A DNA stretch of 48,400 nt from Verrucomicrobiota bacterium (GTDB lineage: Bacteria; Verrucomicrobiota; Verrucomicrobiia; Limisphaerales; JACDHS01): assembly GCA_013820875.1 (NCBI GenBank), contig JACDHS010000019.1, positions 1 through 48,400 on the forward strand, written 5' to 3'. Of this stretch, positions 34,109-42,599 are shown in pieces (the stretch's first letter is position 1; the number at the start of each line of letters is the position of its first letter). The notes under the pieces are model-generated. The model did not search any database, was not told the origin of the DNA, and worked only from the letters and a program-made list of their open reading frames with translations. Both the position numbers and the translations under genes were made by a program.

Positions 34109-35761
34109 TTACTTCAAAACAGCTTCCAAAATTTGCCCATCCTTCAGCAAACGTTCGCGCAGTTTTGAATACGGCACATCCTGCACTGTTGTTTTGCCAT
34201 CGATTGCCATGACTGCAGCCGTGGCGGCGGATTGGCCGAGGATCATGAAGACTGGTTCCATCCGGATTGAACCAAAGGCAATGTGTGAACTGGAAACGCA
34301 GATCGGCACAAGCAGGTTGGCGCACTGCCCTTTCTTCGGCACCAACGATCCGTAAGCAATCTCATACGGCCCCTTGGTTTTCACACCGATATCACCTTCG
34401 TTTTGCACGTATCCTTCCGGCGTGATGTAGCGCTGCACATTGTGGGAATCAATTGTGTAAGAGCCCATGCCAACCGAATCCGGAGTTGGCCGGCGTTCCA
34501 ATAATTCGTTCTCCGTCATCACATACAAACCGATCATGCGACGCGCCTCGCGGATATAGAGTTGATGCGACCAGTTGCCATTGTCGGTAAATTCATCCTT
34601 CGGCAATCCCCACTTCTGCATCTCTTCACGGACATCTTTCGGAACGCGCGGATCGTTGGCGATGAAGTAGAGCCACCCTTTCTGGTATGTCTCATGTTCT
34701 GCGATGATCTCGCGGCGACGTTCGTAACTCGCTTCCGGGTAGTCGTAATTGAAACCGATATTATCTGTGCTGAACGGCCCGTGATTATTGCTGTCGGTTT
34801 TGCGGTTCGGAATGGGATCAAATTTCTGGAATGTTTCGCGCCAACCCGCGTTGAAGACCCGGAGCAGCAATTCGTACTGAGCTGGATCATAACCAGCAGG
34901 TTTGGGGAACGGAATGCGGTTCTCCGGATGATCCGTCAGGCACATCCGGAAACAGTAGGCCTGAACTTTATTATCGCCCGCACCGTAATCACCGGGATCT
35001 TCCGCACTGACACGCGGAAGCACGCCACTCTTCGGATCATCCGGCACAACGTACGGACTGATCTTCTTTTTCAAAAAACCAAAGTGATGCCGATGATGCA
35101 ACACTCCCGTTTGCACCCCGTTCCATTCCTCGCCGTAAACCGTTTTCGCTTCGCGGCCAACATGGTAATCCACATCCGCGGCAGCCATGAGATCTCCTTC
35201 GTACGTGGCGTCTATAAACATTTTACCGGCGTACGTTTTTCCGCTCAGCGTCCGAATAGAGGTGATGCGATCACGAGATTTCTTTACTCCCTTGGCGCGA
35301 TCAAGCCACTCGTTTCGATGCACTGGAATGTTGTATTCACGAATGAAATCCTCGAACACTTTCTCGGCGACATACGGTTCAAAAATCCACATCGTACGCT
35401 GTTCCCCATCCATGGCCGGAGTCCCCTGCCCTTTGTTGCCGTATTGATCGCGAGCCTGCCATTTCCAGGTTTCTGGCTTTTGATATTCCATCCAGACGCG
35501 GTGATAGAATTCGCGGGAAAGACCGCCAATGACTGATTTATCTCCTGTATCCGTAAAACCAAGCCCGCCACTGGAAAGTCCACCCAAATGTATATCCGGA
35601 CTGACAATGATCACCGATTTGCCCATCTTTTTGGCCTGCACAGCAGCAGTTACCCCGGCAGAGGTGCCGCCGTAAACGACCACATCATAGGTTTTCGCTT
35701 GTGTGAACGACACCGCACCCCACGTGAGCGAGGCACAAATCAAAAATCCGAAAAGACGCAT
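34109..35761 (-). CDS. Exported FAD-dependent oxidoreductase
   Basis: From MRLFGFLICASL (35761) the product is 550 residues with a signal peptide (to about TQA-K). The Rossmann FAD motif is YDVVVYGGTSAGVTAAVQA with the HLGGLSSGGLGFTD segment, then FIDATYEGDLMAAADVDYHVGREA, as in the FAD_oxidored family (PF12831), and a C-terminal GQSAATAAVMAIDGKTTVQD. Such proteins are abundant in Verrucomicrobiota and Planctomycetota and their substrates are unknown. It is flanked by unrelated genes, without evident operon partners. Confidence 0.88.
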   Translation of the reverse strand: MRLFGFLICASLTWGAVSFTQAKTYDVVVYGGTSAGVTAAVQAKKMGKSVIIVSPDIHLGGLSSGGLGFTDTGDKSVIGGLSREFYHRVWMEYQKPETWKWQARDQYGNKGQGTPAMDGEQRTMWIFEPYVAEKVFEDFIREYNIPVHRNEWLDRAKGVKKSRDRITSIRTLSGKTYAGKMFIDATYEGDLMAAADVDYHVGREAKTVYGEEWNGVQTGVLHHRHHFGFLKKKISPYVVPDDPKSGVLPRVSAEDPGDYGAGDNKVQAYCFRMCLTDHPENRIPFPKPAGYDPAQYELLLRVFNAGWRETFQKFDPIPNRKTDSNNHGPFSTDNIGFNYDYPEASYERRREIIAEHETYQKGWLYFIANDPRVPKDVREEMQKWGLPKDEFTDNGNWSHQLYIREARRMIGLYVMTENELLERRPTPDSVGMGSYTIDSHNVQRYITPEGYVQNEGDIGVKTKGPYEIAYGSLVPKKGQCANLLVPICVSSSHIAFGSIRMEPVFMILGQSAATAAVMAIDGKTTVQDVPYSKLRERLLKDGQILEAVLK

Positions 35762-35798
35762 CCAGATGCTATAACCCCTCCACGGGATCAATGTCGAG

Positions 35799-35814
35799 CG
35801 GAAGGGAGCTTCCG
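35799..35814. repeat. Short hairpin between mgtE and the FAD gene
   Basis: CGGAAG-GGAG-CTTCCG, a 6-bp stem, lies between the mgtE stop and the start of the FAD protein gene. It could mark the mgtE transcript end, but there is no T-run. Confidence 0.3.
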
Positions 35815-35836
35815 GGGCAGTGGAAGTACCCAACCA

Positions 35837-37192
35837 TCAGGTCGGAGCCAAAACTCCCAGGAGCGCCCTGGCTATCGATAGATAAATCAGGACTCCGGAA
35901 ATATCCGCAAGAGAAGTCACCAGCGGCGCGCTTGCGGCGGCCGGATCCATCTTCAACTTGTGCAGCACAAAAGGCAGAGACATTCCAGTCAGGCTGCCTA
36001 TGAAAACGATAATCACCATCGAGATGGAAACAGCTAATGCCACCGGGATTCCCGCCCGCCACCATGCCAGCAGGAACACCGCGCCTGCCATCGTCAACCC
36101 CAGCGCCAGGGCCACCGCAATCTCACGCCACAGCACTCGCAGGTAGTCGGCGATTTTAATCTCGCCAAGGGCCAGGCTGCGAATCACCAGGGTGGCCGCC
36201 TGCGAACCTGAATTCCCGCCGCAATCAATCAGGAGCGGCAGAAAAAAAACCAGCGCCACCACCGAGGCAATCAACTCCTCGAAATAGGCTATCCCGGCGC
36301 CGGAAAAAATATTAATGAAGACCAACAACACGAGCCAGGAGACCCGCCTTCCATACAGAACCCGAAAACGGGTCTTCAAAAAGCTTGTGGTCAGCGGAGT
36401 CACACCGCCGGCTTTATGGATGTCTTCGGTCGTCTCCTCTTCAGCCAGGTCCAGCACGTCATCGACGGTCACAAGCCCAACCAGAACTCCATTCGAGTTC
36501 ACCACCGGCAAACTGGTCCGGTCATACTTCTTGAATGTCGCCACCGCCGTCTCTTGATCGTCGGTGTCTTTCAAAGCGATGAATTGCCGTTCCACGAGGT
36601 CTTTCACAGGGGACGCGAGTTCCGCCGTTACGAGACTGCGCAAACTCAGGACGCCAACCAGCTTCTGGTTTGCATCCACCACGAACAGATTGTGCAAGGT
36701 CTCGCGTTCACGCCCCATTTTTCTCAAGTGAGAGAGCACCTCGGCCACCGTCCATTCCTCCTGGATGGCGATGTACTCCGGCGTCATCCAGCGCCCGATT
36801 GAATCCTCGGGATAACCGAGCAAAGAAACGGCAGTCTTACGTTCCTCGGGAGAAAGCAGCGCCAGTATTTTCTGCGTCATGGACGCTGGCAGTTCTTCAA
36901 GGATCGCCGTCCGGTCATCCGGTTCCATCTCATTCAAAAGCCGGATGACAGCTTCGTCACCGAGCGACCGGAGAAGTTCCTCCTGATCTTCGTGACTGAG
37001 ATATTCGAAAACATCCGCCGCGAGTTGAGCCGGGAGGATGCGCAGAAGAACTGCCCGTTCTGTCGCGCCCAGGTCAACGAGGATTTCCGCGATCTCCGCG
37101 GCTCGAAACTCGCAAAGAACTTCTCGCAAACGCGTGAATTCGCGCCGCTCAATCAAATCCTCCAACTCCGGTTTGAGGATGGTCCCAATCAT
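35837..37192 (-). CDS. mgtE: Magnesium transporter MgtE
   Basis: MgtE is a Mg2+-gated channel for Mg2+ uptake. The 451-residue protein has the MgtE_N superhelical domain (about 1-130: ELPASMTQKILALLSPEERK), two CBS domains (about 135-260; WMTPEYIAIQEEWTVAEVLS, GVLVGLVTVDDVLDLAEEE) and five C-terminal membrane helices with the PF01769 landmarks LIDCGGNSGSQAATLVIRSL and PLVTSLADISGVLIYL. No M-box-like leader was recognised upstream. The gene diverges from the PH-domain pair. Confidence 0.95.
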   Translation of the reverse strand: MIGTILKPELEDLIERREFTRLREVLCEFRAAEIAEILVDLGATERAVLLRILPAQLAADVFEYLSHEDQEELLRSLGDEAVIRLLNEMEPDDRTAILEELPASMTQKILALLSPEERKTAVSLLGYPEDSIGRWMTPEYIAIQEEWTVAEVLSHLRKMGRERETLHNLFVVDANQKLVGVLSLRSLVTAELASPVKDLVERQFIALKDTDDQETAVATFKKYDRTSLPVVNSNGVLVGLVTVDDVLDLAEEETTEDIHKAGGVTPLTTSFLKTRFRVLYGRRVSWLVLLVFINIFSGAGIAYFEELIASVVALVFFLPLLIDCGGNSGSQAATLVIRSLALGEIKIADYLRVLWREIAVALALGLTMAGAVFLLAWWRAGIPVALAVSISMVIIVFIGSLTGMSLPFVLHKLKMDPAAASAPLVTSLADISGVLIYLSIARALLGVLAPT

Positions 37193-37335
37193 CTAAAGGA
37201 CAGTAGCCCGAGTTCCATCGAGGACAAGCCTCCCCGGACGAATGGAGCTGGACAAATTGCGCGATGTGTCGAACCCCCATTGCACCTGAGTATCGACGTG
37301 CGATGGTATTTGTGAAACAGTGCGTCAATATTTAT

Positions 37336-37899
37336 ATGCAAGGCGATCTTCGTTCAGATCAGGGGAGTTCTTCAGCCGACGCGCATCCGGCTGCTCCGCC
37401 ACCCATCATGGCTCAACCCTCCGAAGAGTTTCAGCCACTTGACCGGCGTGTGGTTCGACTATGGCGAATCACGAGAACGATCAGCTCCACCGTGCTCTTG
37501 ATAATCGCCTCCGTCATCCTGACGGGTGTGTCCGCTGGGTTTCCAGGGCTCGCTTTTTTGCTGCCGTATGCGATTGGCGCGCTGTTCGTCCTGCTCGTGT
37601 TCTCTGTGATCTGGTACCCGCCCCGCGCCTACCGTGCCTGGGGCTACAGGATTGATTCCAAAGTTATCGAAGCGCGCTATGGTGTCATTTTCCATTCAAC
37701 GCACTTGCTGCCGTTGAACCGGTTGCAACACGTGGACATTCACCGCGGACCACTCGATCGCGCACATGGACTGTCGTCGCTCCTGCTCCATACCGCGGGG
37801 TCACAGGCAGCAACACTCGTCATTCCCGGACTCGATCAAGGCGAAGCGAAACGGTTGCGAGATCACTTGGTTGAAATCGGAGGCGACGATGCCGTTTGA
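37336..37899 (+). CDS. YdbS-like PH domain membrane protein
   Basis: The product (about 187 residues from MQGDLRSDQG) has an N-terminal Pro-rich cytosolic stretch, two membrane helices (about 50-70 and 78-97) and a bPH_2 domain: WGYRIDSKVIEARYGVIF, HLLPLNRLQHVDIHRGPLDR, SLLLHTAGSQAATLVIPGL. It pairs with the following gene like B. subtilis ydbS-ydbT, implicated in resistance to some antimicrobials. Starts at 37264, 37336 and 37408 are all possible; no good SD separates them. Confidence 0.8.
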   Translation: MQGDLRSDQGSSSADAHPAAPPPIMAQPSEEFQPLDRRVVRLWRITRTISSTVLLIIASVILTGVSAGFPGLAFLLPYAIGALFVLLVFSVIWYPPRAYRAWGYRIDSKVIEARYGVIFHSTHLLPLNRLQHVDIHRGPLDRAHGLSSLLLHTAGSQAATLVIPGLDQGEAKRLRDHLVEIGGDDAV

Positions 37900-39463
37900 A
37901 CCGGAGCCGCCACGATTACCCCCATTGAATGCGCCCGACGTTCCACCTGTGATCGGCGCGGTGCCGCCTCCTCTGCCGCCCGACAGCGACGCCAAACGTC
38001 TGCACCCGATGACGCTGTTCTTTGCCGGTTGGGGCGTTGTCCGGGGATGGCTCATTCCGATTGTTATTTTTCTGTTCGTCGGCCGATACGAGTTGCTGAC
38101 ATTCCTCGCATTCATGGCGGGGCTCCAGATTGTATTTTCCGTAGTCCGTTACTTCACCTTTACCTACCGGATTGCGGGCGCCGAATTGATCACGCGCGAA
38201 GGACTCATACAAAGGCACGAACGAAACATTCCCCTGGATCGTGTGCAGGACATCAAAATCGAACAAGGCGTGCTCCATCGAATGTTGAAAATGGCAGTCG
38301 TCCAGGTCGAAACCGCCGGGGGGAAAGGCGCCGAGGCCACACTGTCCGTGTTGTCGCAACCCGACGCCGAGCAATTGCGCAGGCTGATCTTCGAAAGACG
38401 GGCCATAGTTCGCGGAAAAGGGGCGGAGACGACCGAGCCACAACCGGAGCAACCCGCCGAAATCATTCGCAAGCTCGAATTAAAAGACCTCGTCATGGCC
38501 GGACTCACCTCCAATCGTATGGCTTCAGTGATCGTGTTGTTGGGAGCGGTTTGGGCATTCGCGGATGATGTTCTTGGCGAAAAAGCCTACATCCGGATGC
38601 AACAGGCCATTGAACAGTGGTTCGCACAACTGGCGACCTACGATCTTCAAACCACGATCTTCTTGTTCATCTTTGGGGCGATTGGAATCATCCTGTTCAG
38701 CATGATCATCTCGGTCATTGGCTCAGTCGTTCTGTTCCATGGATTCACTCTCGTTCGACACGGCGAAGATTTGCAACGGAGTTATGGCTTGTTGACGCGA
38801 CGAACGGCAAGTCTGCCCAGGCGCAGAATTCAGGTGCTGCAAATCCAGGAAGGAATTTTGCGGAGATTGTTCGGGTTGGCCGCCGTTCGTGCCGATACCG
38901 CGGGGTCACCTGCCGGCGATGGACAACAGTCCGGCCACGACTCGCTCCTGCCGATCATCCCGAAAGACGAACTCGGCACCCTGATGCCGGTGTTCTTTCC
39001 GAACTTCGACAACGAACAACCCGACTGGCGGCGCGTCTCACGGGTCGCAATTCGTCGCGGCACGCTGAAAGGAAGCCTGCTGCTGCTGACGCTATCTGCA
39101 ATTCTCTCTTTCTTCTATGGGCAGGCTTCACTCTGGGCGCTGATTTTTCTGCCCGCCGTTTATTTGATCAACGTGCTGAACTACCGGCATCTTGGTTACT
39201 CATTGGGAGCCGAGTATTTCCAAACCCGGCGCGGTTGGCTGAAACGATCCACGCATGTCGTCCCGATCCGCAATATCCAATCAGTCGTCCTGCACCAGAA
39301 TCCTTTCGACCGCCGTCACCGCGTTGCGACCTTGATCGTGGACACCGCGGGCCAAACCTACACCGGCGGCGGCCCGCGCATCAGCAACGTTGCCATGAAA
39401 GACGCCGTCCACCTCGCCCGCCTCCTTTCACAACAAGCGTCACAAAGGCGTTTGCAGTGGTAA
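37889..39463 (+). CDS. YdbT-like protein with multiple PH domains
   Basis: From the ATG at 37889, preceded by GGAGG inside the ydbS-like gene, the product has about 524 residues and overlaps that gene by 11 bp. It has a Pro-rich N-terminus and three membrane-anchored bPH_2 units, marked by ERNIPLDRVQDIKIEQGVL, ASLPRRRIQVLQIQEGILRR and THVVPIRNIQSVVLHQNPFD, each followed by a variant of VRADTAGSPAG. Hydrophobic pairs precede each unit. Role inferred only from B. subtilis YdbS/YdbT. Confidence 0.85.
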   Translation: MPFEPEPPRLPPLNAPDVPPVIGAVPPPLPPDSDAKRLHPMTLFFAGWGVVRGWLIPIVIFLFVGRYELLTFLAFMAGLQIVFSVVRYFTFTYRIAGAELITREGLIQRHERNIPLDRVQDIKIEQGVLHRMLKMAVVQVETAGGKGAEATLSVLSQPDAEQLRRLIFERRAIVRGKGAETTEPQPEQPAEIIRKLELKDLVMAGLTSNRMASVIVLLGAVWAFADDVLGEKAYIRMQQAIEQWFAQLATYDLQTTIFLFIFGAIGIILFSMIISVIGSVVLFHGFTLVRHGEDLQRSYGLLTRRTASLPRRRIQVLQIQEGILRRLFGLAAVRADTAGSPAGDGQQSGHDSLLPIIPKDELGTLMPVFFPNFDNEQPDWRRVSRVAIRRGTLKGSLLLLTLSAILSFFYGQASLWALIFLPAVYLINVLNYRHLGYSLGAEYFQTRRGWLKRSTHVVPIRNIQSVVLHQNPFDRRHRVATLIVDTAGQTYTGGGPRISNVAMKDAVHLARLLSQQASQRRLQW

Positions 39464-39493
39464 CCCTAAAAGATTTTAACGCAACGGCGTAGT

Positions 39494-39537
39494 GGAGGCT
39501 TTCCAGCCTGCCAGTTACCCGGGACTTTCCAGTCCCG
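39494..39537. repeat. Two TTCC-tetraloop hairpins, same family as 253-434
   Basis: AGGCT-TTCC-AGCCT (39496-39509, extendable with mismatches) is followed by CGGGACT-TTCC-AGTCCCG (39520-39537). The second is the exact reverse complement of the hairpin at 295-312. They lie 30 bp after the ydbT-like stop. Confidence 0.75.
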
Positions 39538-39573
39538 AGTTTTTTGAGGATCAGCACTACTCTTAGTGCGTCA

Positions 39574-39765
39574 TTAAGAAAAAACCTTGAAAGATCCTTG
39601 AAGCCGGGCAGCCAAATGTTGAATGTGGACTCCGCACACACCGACCTCTTCGGGGCCCTGTCCGACCTGAAATGTGCCGGTTGACTCACAGCTTGAGCCG
39701 CCCTTGGGGCAATCGGAAAAGCAGCACGCATAGCAAACAAACAACTCCTCAACGGGTAAACCCAT
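39574..39765 (-). CDS. Questionable 63-residue Cys-rich ORF in an otherwise gene-free gap
   Basis: The minus strand from the ATG at 39765 encodes five N-terminal cysteines (VCYACCFSDCPKGGSSCEST) and a later GPEEVGVCGVHIQHLAARL. The Cys spacing and GVCG remind one of N-terminal cluster-binding segments of CODH/Hcp enzymes, but the match is short and another frame is also open. Apart from this and the hairpins, the 308-bp gap 39464-39771 holds nothing recognisable. Confidence 0.2.
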   Translation of the reverse strand: MGLPVEELFVCYACCFSDCPKGGSSCESTGTFQVGQGPEEVGVCGVHIQHLAARLQGSFKVFS

Positions 39766-39771
39766 TGTTCC

Positions 39772-42282
39772 ATGAAACAGACACACACATGTAATTATCC
39801 CCGCCTGCGGGCTTTAATGGCCATCGTCCTTTCGATGGCATGCCTGGGAGGATTCACCGCACCCGTCATCGCCGACACAGTGGTGGCCTGGGGCTACAAT
39901 GGTAATGGCCAAACAAACGTGCCCGGCGGTTTAAGCGGCGTGACGGCGATTGCGGGAGGCAGTGAATACAGCCTTGCCTTGAAGAGCGATGGGACGGTGG
40001 TGGCCTGGGGCTACAATGGCTATGGTCAAACAACTGCGCCCGGCGGTTTAAGTGGCGTGACGGCGATTGCGGCAGGCGGTCGTCACAGCCTTGCTCTGAA
40101 GAGCGATAGGACAGTGGTGGCCTGGGGCTACAATGCGCAGGGCCAAACAAATGTGCCCGGTGGTCTAAGCGGCGTGACGGCGATTGCGGCAGGCTATGCT
40201 CATAGCCTTGCCTTGAAGAGCGATGGGACGGTGGTGGCCTGGGGCTGGAATGGTTATGGCCTAACAAATGTGCCCGGCGGTTTAAGCGGCGTGACAGCGA
40301 TTGCAGGAGGCGACAATCACAGTCTGGCCCTCCAGGAGGCGGCATCTCCCACTGACATTCTCCTGAGCAGCACTTCCGTACTGGAAAACCAGCCAGCCGG
40401 AACGGTGGTTGGAATCCTGTCCGCCGTTGACCCCAATCTAGGCGACATCCACACCTTCAGCTTCGTCAGCGGCACGGGCGATGCGGACAACGCCTCTTTC
40501 ACCATTGACGGCACGTCGCTAAAGACTGCGGCGGTGTTCGATTACGAAACCAAGAACAGCTACAGCATCCGCATTCTCGCAACCGACTTTGGCGGATTGA
40601 CCTTCGAGAAAACGTTTACCATCAGCTCCGATGTGAACGAAGCTCCTACTGACATTCTCCTAAGCAGCACTTCCGTACTGGAAAACCAGCCGGCCGGAAT
40701 GATGGTTGGAATCCTGTCCGCCGTTGACCCCAATCTGAGCGACATCCACACCTTCAGCTTCGTCAGCGGCACGGGCGATGCGGACAACGGCTCTTTCACC
40801 ATTGACGGCACGTCGCTGAAGACGGCGGCGGTGTTCGATTACGAAACCAAGAACAGCTACAGCATACGCGTGCGGGTGAGCGATAGCGGCGCGCTGACCT
40901 TTGAGACACAATTCACCATCACTGTAACACCCCTCATCGCTGGCACAGTGGTGGCCTGGGGCTACAATGATAAAGGCCAAACAACTGTGCCCGGTGGTTT
41001 AACCGGCGTGACGGCGATTGCGGGAGGCTTTCTTCACAGCCTTGCCTTGAAGAGCAATTGGACGGTGGTGGCCTGGGGTTGGAATGGTAATGGCCAAACA
41101 ACTGTGCCCGGCGGTTTAAGCGGCGTGACAGCGATTGCGGCAGGCTATGTTCACAGCCTGGCCTTGAAGAGCGATGGGACGGTGGTGGCCTGGGGCTGGA
41201 ATGGTTATGGCCAAACAACTGTGCCCGGCGGTTTAAGCGGCGTGACAGCGATTGCGGCAGGCTATGAACACAACCTTGCCTTGAAGAGCGATGGGACGGT
41301 GGTGGCCTGGGGCTACAATGAATATGGCCAAACAACTGTGCCCGGCGGTTTAAGCGGCGTGACGGCGATTGCGGCAGGCTATGCTCATAGCCTTGCCTTG
41401 AAGAGCGATGGGACGGTGGTGGCCTGGGGCTGGAATGGTAATGGCCAAACAACTGTGCCCGGCGGGTTAAGCGGCGTGACGGCGATTGCGGCAGGCGGTC
41501 GTCACATCGTTGCTCTGAAGAGCGATGGGACGGTGGTGGCCTGGGGCTACAATGAATATGGCCAAACAACTGTGCCCGGCGGTTTAAGCGGCGTGACAGC
41601 GATTGCGGCAGGCGTTGAACACAGCCTTGCCTTGAAGAGCGATGGGACGGTGGTGGCTTGGGGCAGAAACACGGATGGCCAAACAACTGTGCCCGGCAGT
41701 TTAAGCGGCGTGACGGCGATTTCGGGAGGCGGTTCTCACAGTCTAGCCCTCCAAGAGGCGGCATCTCCCACGGACATTCTCCTGAGCAGCGCTTCGGTTC
41801 TGGAAAACCAGTCGGTCGCAACAGTAGTCGGAATTCTGTCCGCCGTTGACCCTAATCTAGGCGATACGCACAGCTTCACGCTGGTCAGCGGCACGGGCGA
41901 TGCGGACAACGGCTCGTTCACCATCGATGGCACGTCGTTCAAGACGGCGGCGGTGTTCGATTTTGAGACCAAAAGCAGCTACAGCATCCGCCTCCGCGCA
42001 ACCGACTCCGGCGGATTGACCTTCGAGAAAATCTTTGTCATCAGCATCGGGGATGTCGAGGAAGGACCGTTTCCCATGGAAATTGTGAATGAAAACGGCA
42101 CGTTTCGGTTGTCGTTTGAAAGCGTCGAGGGCTGGACATATGTGATCCAGTATAAGAACGCGCTCTCCGATGCGACATGGCTTGAACTTGATTCGGTCAC
42201 GGGTAATGGCGAGCCAATGAGCGTGACACCCGACATCAACGGCATCAGCCGTTTTTATCGCCTGCACATCGTGCCGAATTAA
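39772..42282 (+). CDS. Secreted RCC1-like / cadherin-like repeat protein
   Basis: The 836-residue product has a signal peptide (cut near PVIA-DT). Four RCC1-like units of 39 residues (about 36-190; TVVAWGYNGNGQTNVPGGLS, SLALKSDG) are followed by two cadherin-like domains (about 190-288 and 289-388; PTDILLSSTSVLENQPAG, FDYETKNSYSIRI), seven more RCC1-like units (about 391-661), a third cadherin-like domain (about 662-764) and a C-terminal TYVIQYKNAL...SRFYRLHIV module. Seven units suffice for one closed propeller. It is probably a surface adhesin or matrix protein; no catalytic motif was seen. Confidence 0.9.
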   Translation: MKQTHTCNYPRLRALMAIVLSMACLGGFTAPVIADTVVAWGYNGNGQTNVPGGLSGVTAIAGGSEYSLALKSDGTVVAWGYNGYGQTTAPGGLSGVTAIAAGGRHSLALKSDRTVVAWGYNAQGQTNVPGGLSGVTAIAAGYAHSLALKSDGTVVAWGWNGYGLTNVPGGLSGVTAIAGGDNHSLALQEAASPTDILLSSTSVLENQPAGTVVGILSAVDPNLGDIHTFSFVSGTGDADNASFTIDGTSLKTAAVFDYETKNSYSIRILATDFGGLTFEKTFTISSDVNEAPTDILLSSTSVLENQPAGMMVGILSAVDPNLSDIHTFSFVSGTGDADNGSFTIDGTSLKTAAVFDYETKNSYSIRVRVSDSGALTFETQFTITVTPLIAGTVVAWGYNDKGQTTVPGGLTGVTAIAGGFLHSLALKSNWTVVAWGWNGNGQTTVPGGLSGVTAIAAGYVHSLALKSDGTVVAWGWNGYGQTTVPGGLSGVTAIAAGYEHNLALKSDGTVVAWGYNEYGQTTVPGGLSGVTAIAAGYAHSLALKSDGTVVAWGWNGNGQTTVPGGLSGVTAIAAGGRHIVALKSDGTVVAWGYNEYGQTTVPGGLSGVTAIAAGVEHSLALKSDGTVVAWGRNTDGQTTVPGSLSGVTAISGGGSHSLALQEAASPTDILLSSASVLENQSVATVVGILSAVDPNLGDTHSFTLVSGTGDADNGSFTIDGTSFKTAAVFDFETKSSYSIRLRATDSGGLTFEKIFVISIGDVEEGPFPMEIVNENGTFRLSFESVEGWTYVIQYKNALSDATWLELDSVTGNGEPMSVTPDINGISRFYRLHIVPN
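39876..40343 (+). repeat. 117-bp intragenic repeats, first block (four units)
   Basis: In-frame 117-bp units starting near 39876, 39993, 40110 and 40227 are nearly identical in DNA, coding for the 39-residue RCC1-like repeat. High identity implies recent duplication or conversion. Confidence 0.85.
40944..41762 (+). repeat. 117-bp intragenic repeats, second block (seven units)
   Basis: Seven in-frame 117-bp units start near 40944, 41061, 41178, 41295, 41412, 41529 and 41646. Differences cluster in the two short variable stretches around WGxNxxGQ and the GGxxH positions. Confidence 0.85.
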
Positions 42283-42505
42283 GGTCGCTGTTCGTTTGTT
42301 GTGCAGCCATTTTTCTGCGCAAGCAAGTTATACCTGACTCGACCTGCGCTTCCGCCATACAAACACGTTGCCGATGATGGATTCTCTCGGATCGACGCAG
42401 AGGGACAGATCGCCGATGGGCACTTTGATGACGAGTTCGCCTGAACCTTAATTGGGCAGTTGAATTTTAACGTAGAGGCAAAGACGGCAACGGGGCAGTG
42501 ATCGT
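42283..42505. other. Gap after the RCC1 gene; possible decayed coding sequence
   Basis: No intact gene. On the minus strand 42339-42455 reads GSGELVIKVPIGDLSLCVDP and then ESIIGNVFVWRKRRSSQV before a stop, but a stop also precedes it directly. It resembles a protein C-terminus and may be the remnant of a displaced gene; this is weak. Confidence 0.25.
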
Positions 42506-42579
42506 GTCGAGGTGACGGGATTGCGCCCAGCCACCCCTCTCCCACACCACCGGACATGCGGTTTTCCGCATCCGGCGGT
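42506..42579 (-). mobile_element. 3' fragment of a group II intron (domains V and VI)
   Basis: Minus-strand bases 42579-42546 form a 34-nt domain V: a 9-bp lower helix with a CGC triad and central G-U wobble, a 2-nt bulge on the 3' side, a 5-bp upper helix and a 4-nt loop (AAAA rather than GNRA). It is followed by GTGGGAG and a domain VI-like imperfect stem ending CACCTCGAC near 42506, like the 3' ends of bacterial introns. The maturase and domains I-IV are missing, since the oxidase gene ends 20 bp upstream. It must be inactive. Confidence 0.6.
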
Positions 42580-42599
42580 GGCTAGCCAGCTCGCCGGGT

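Noticed and set aside
34562-35536. Plus-strand frame of 324 codons
   Set aside because: Antisense to the FAD oxidoreductase, no recognisable domain.
37193-37335. Mg2+-sensing leader (M-box) before mgtE
   Set aside because: The divergent gap is short and no M-box-like helices or motifs were found.
38617-39492. Plus-strand frame of 291 codons
   Set aside because: Shifted frame within the YdbT-like gene, Arg-rich and without a domain.
40934-41821. Minus-strand repetitive frame of 295 codons
   Set aside because: Antisense of the 117-bp RCC1-coding repeats; its repeats follow from the DNA repeats.
42279-42557. Minus-strand frame of 92 codons after the oxidase gene
   Set aside because: It begins in the group II intron domain V-VI region and has no domain; typical translation of a structured RNA.
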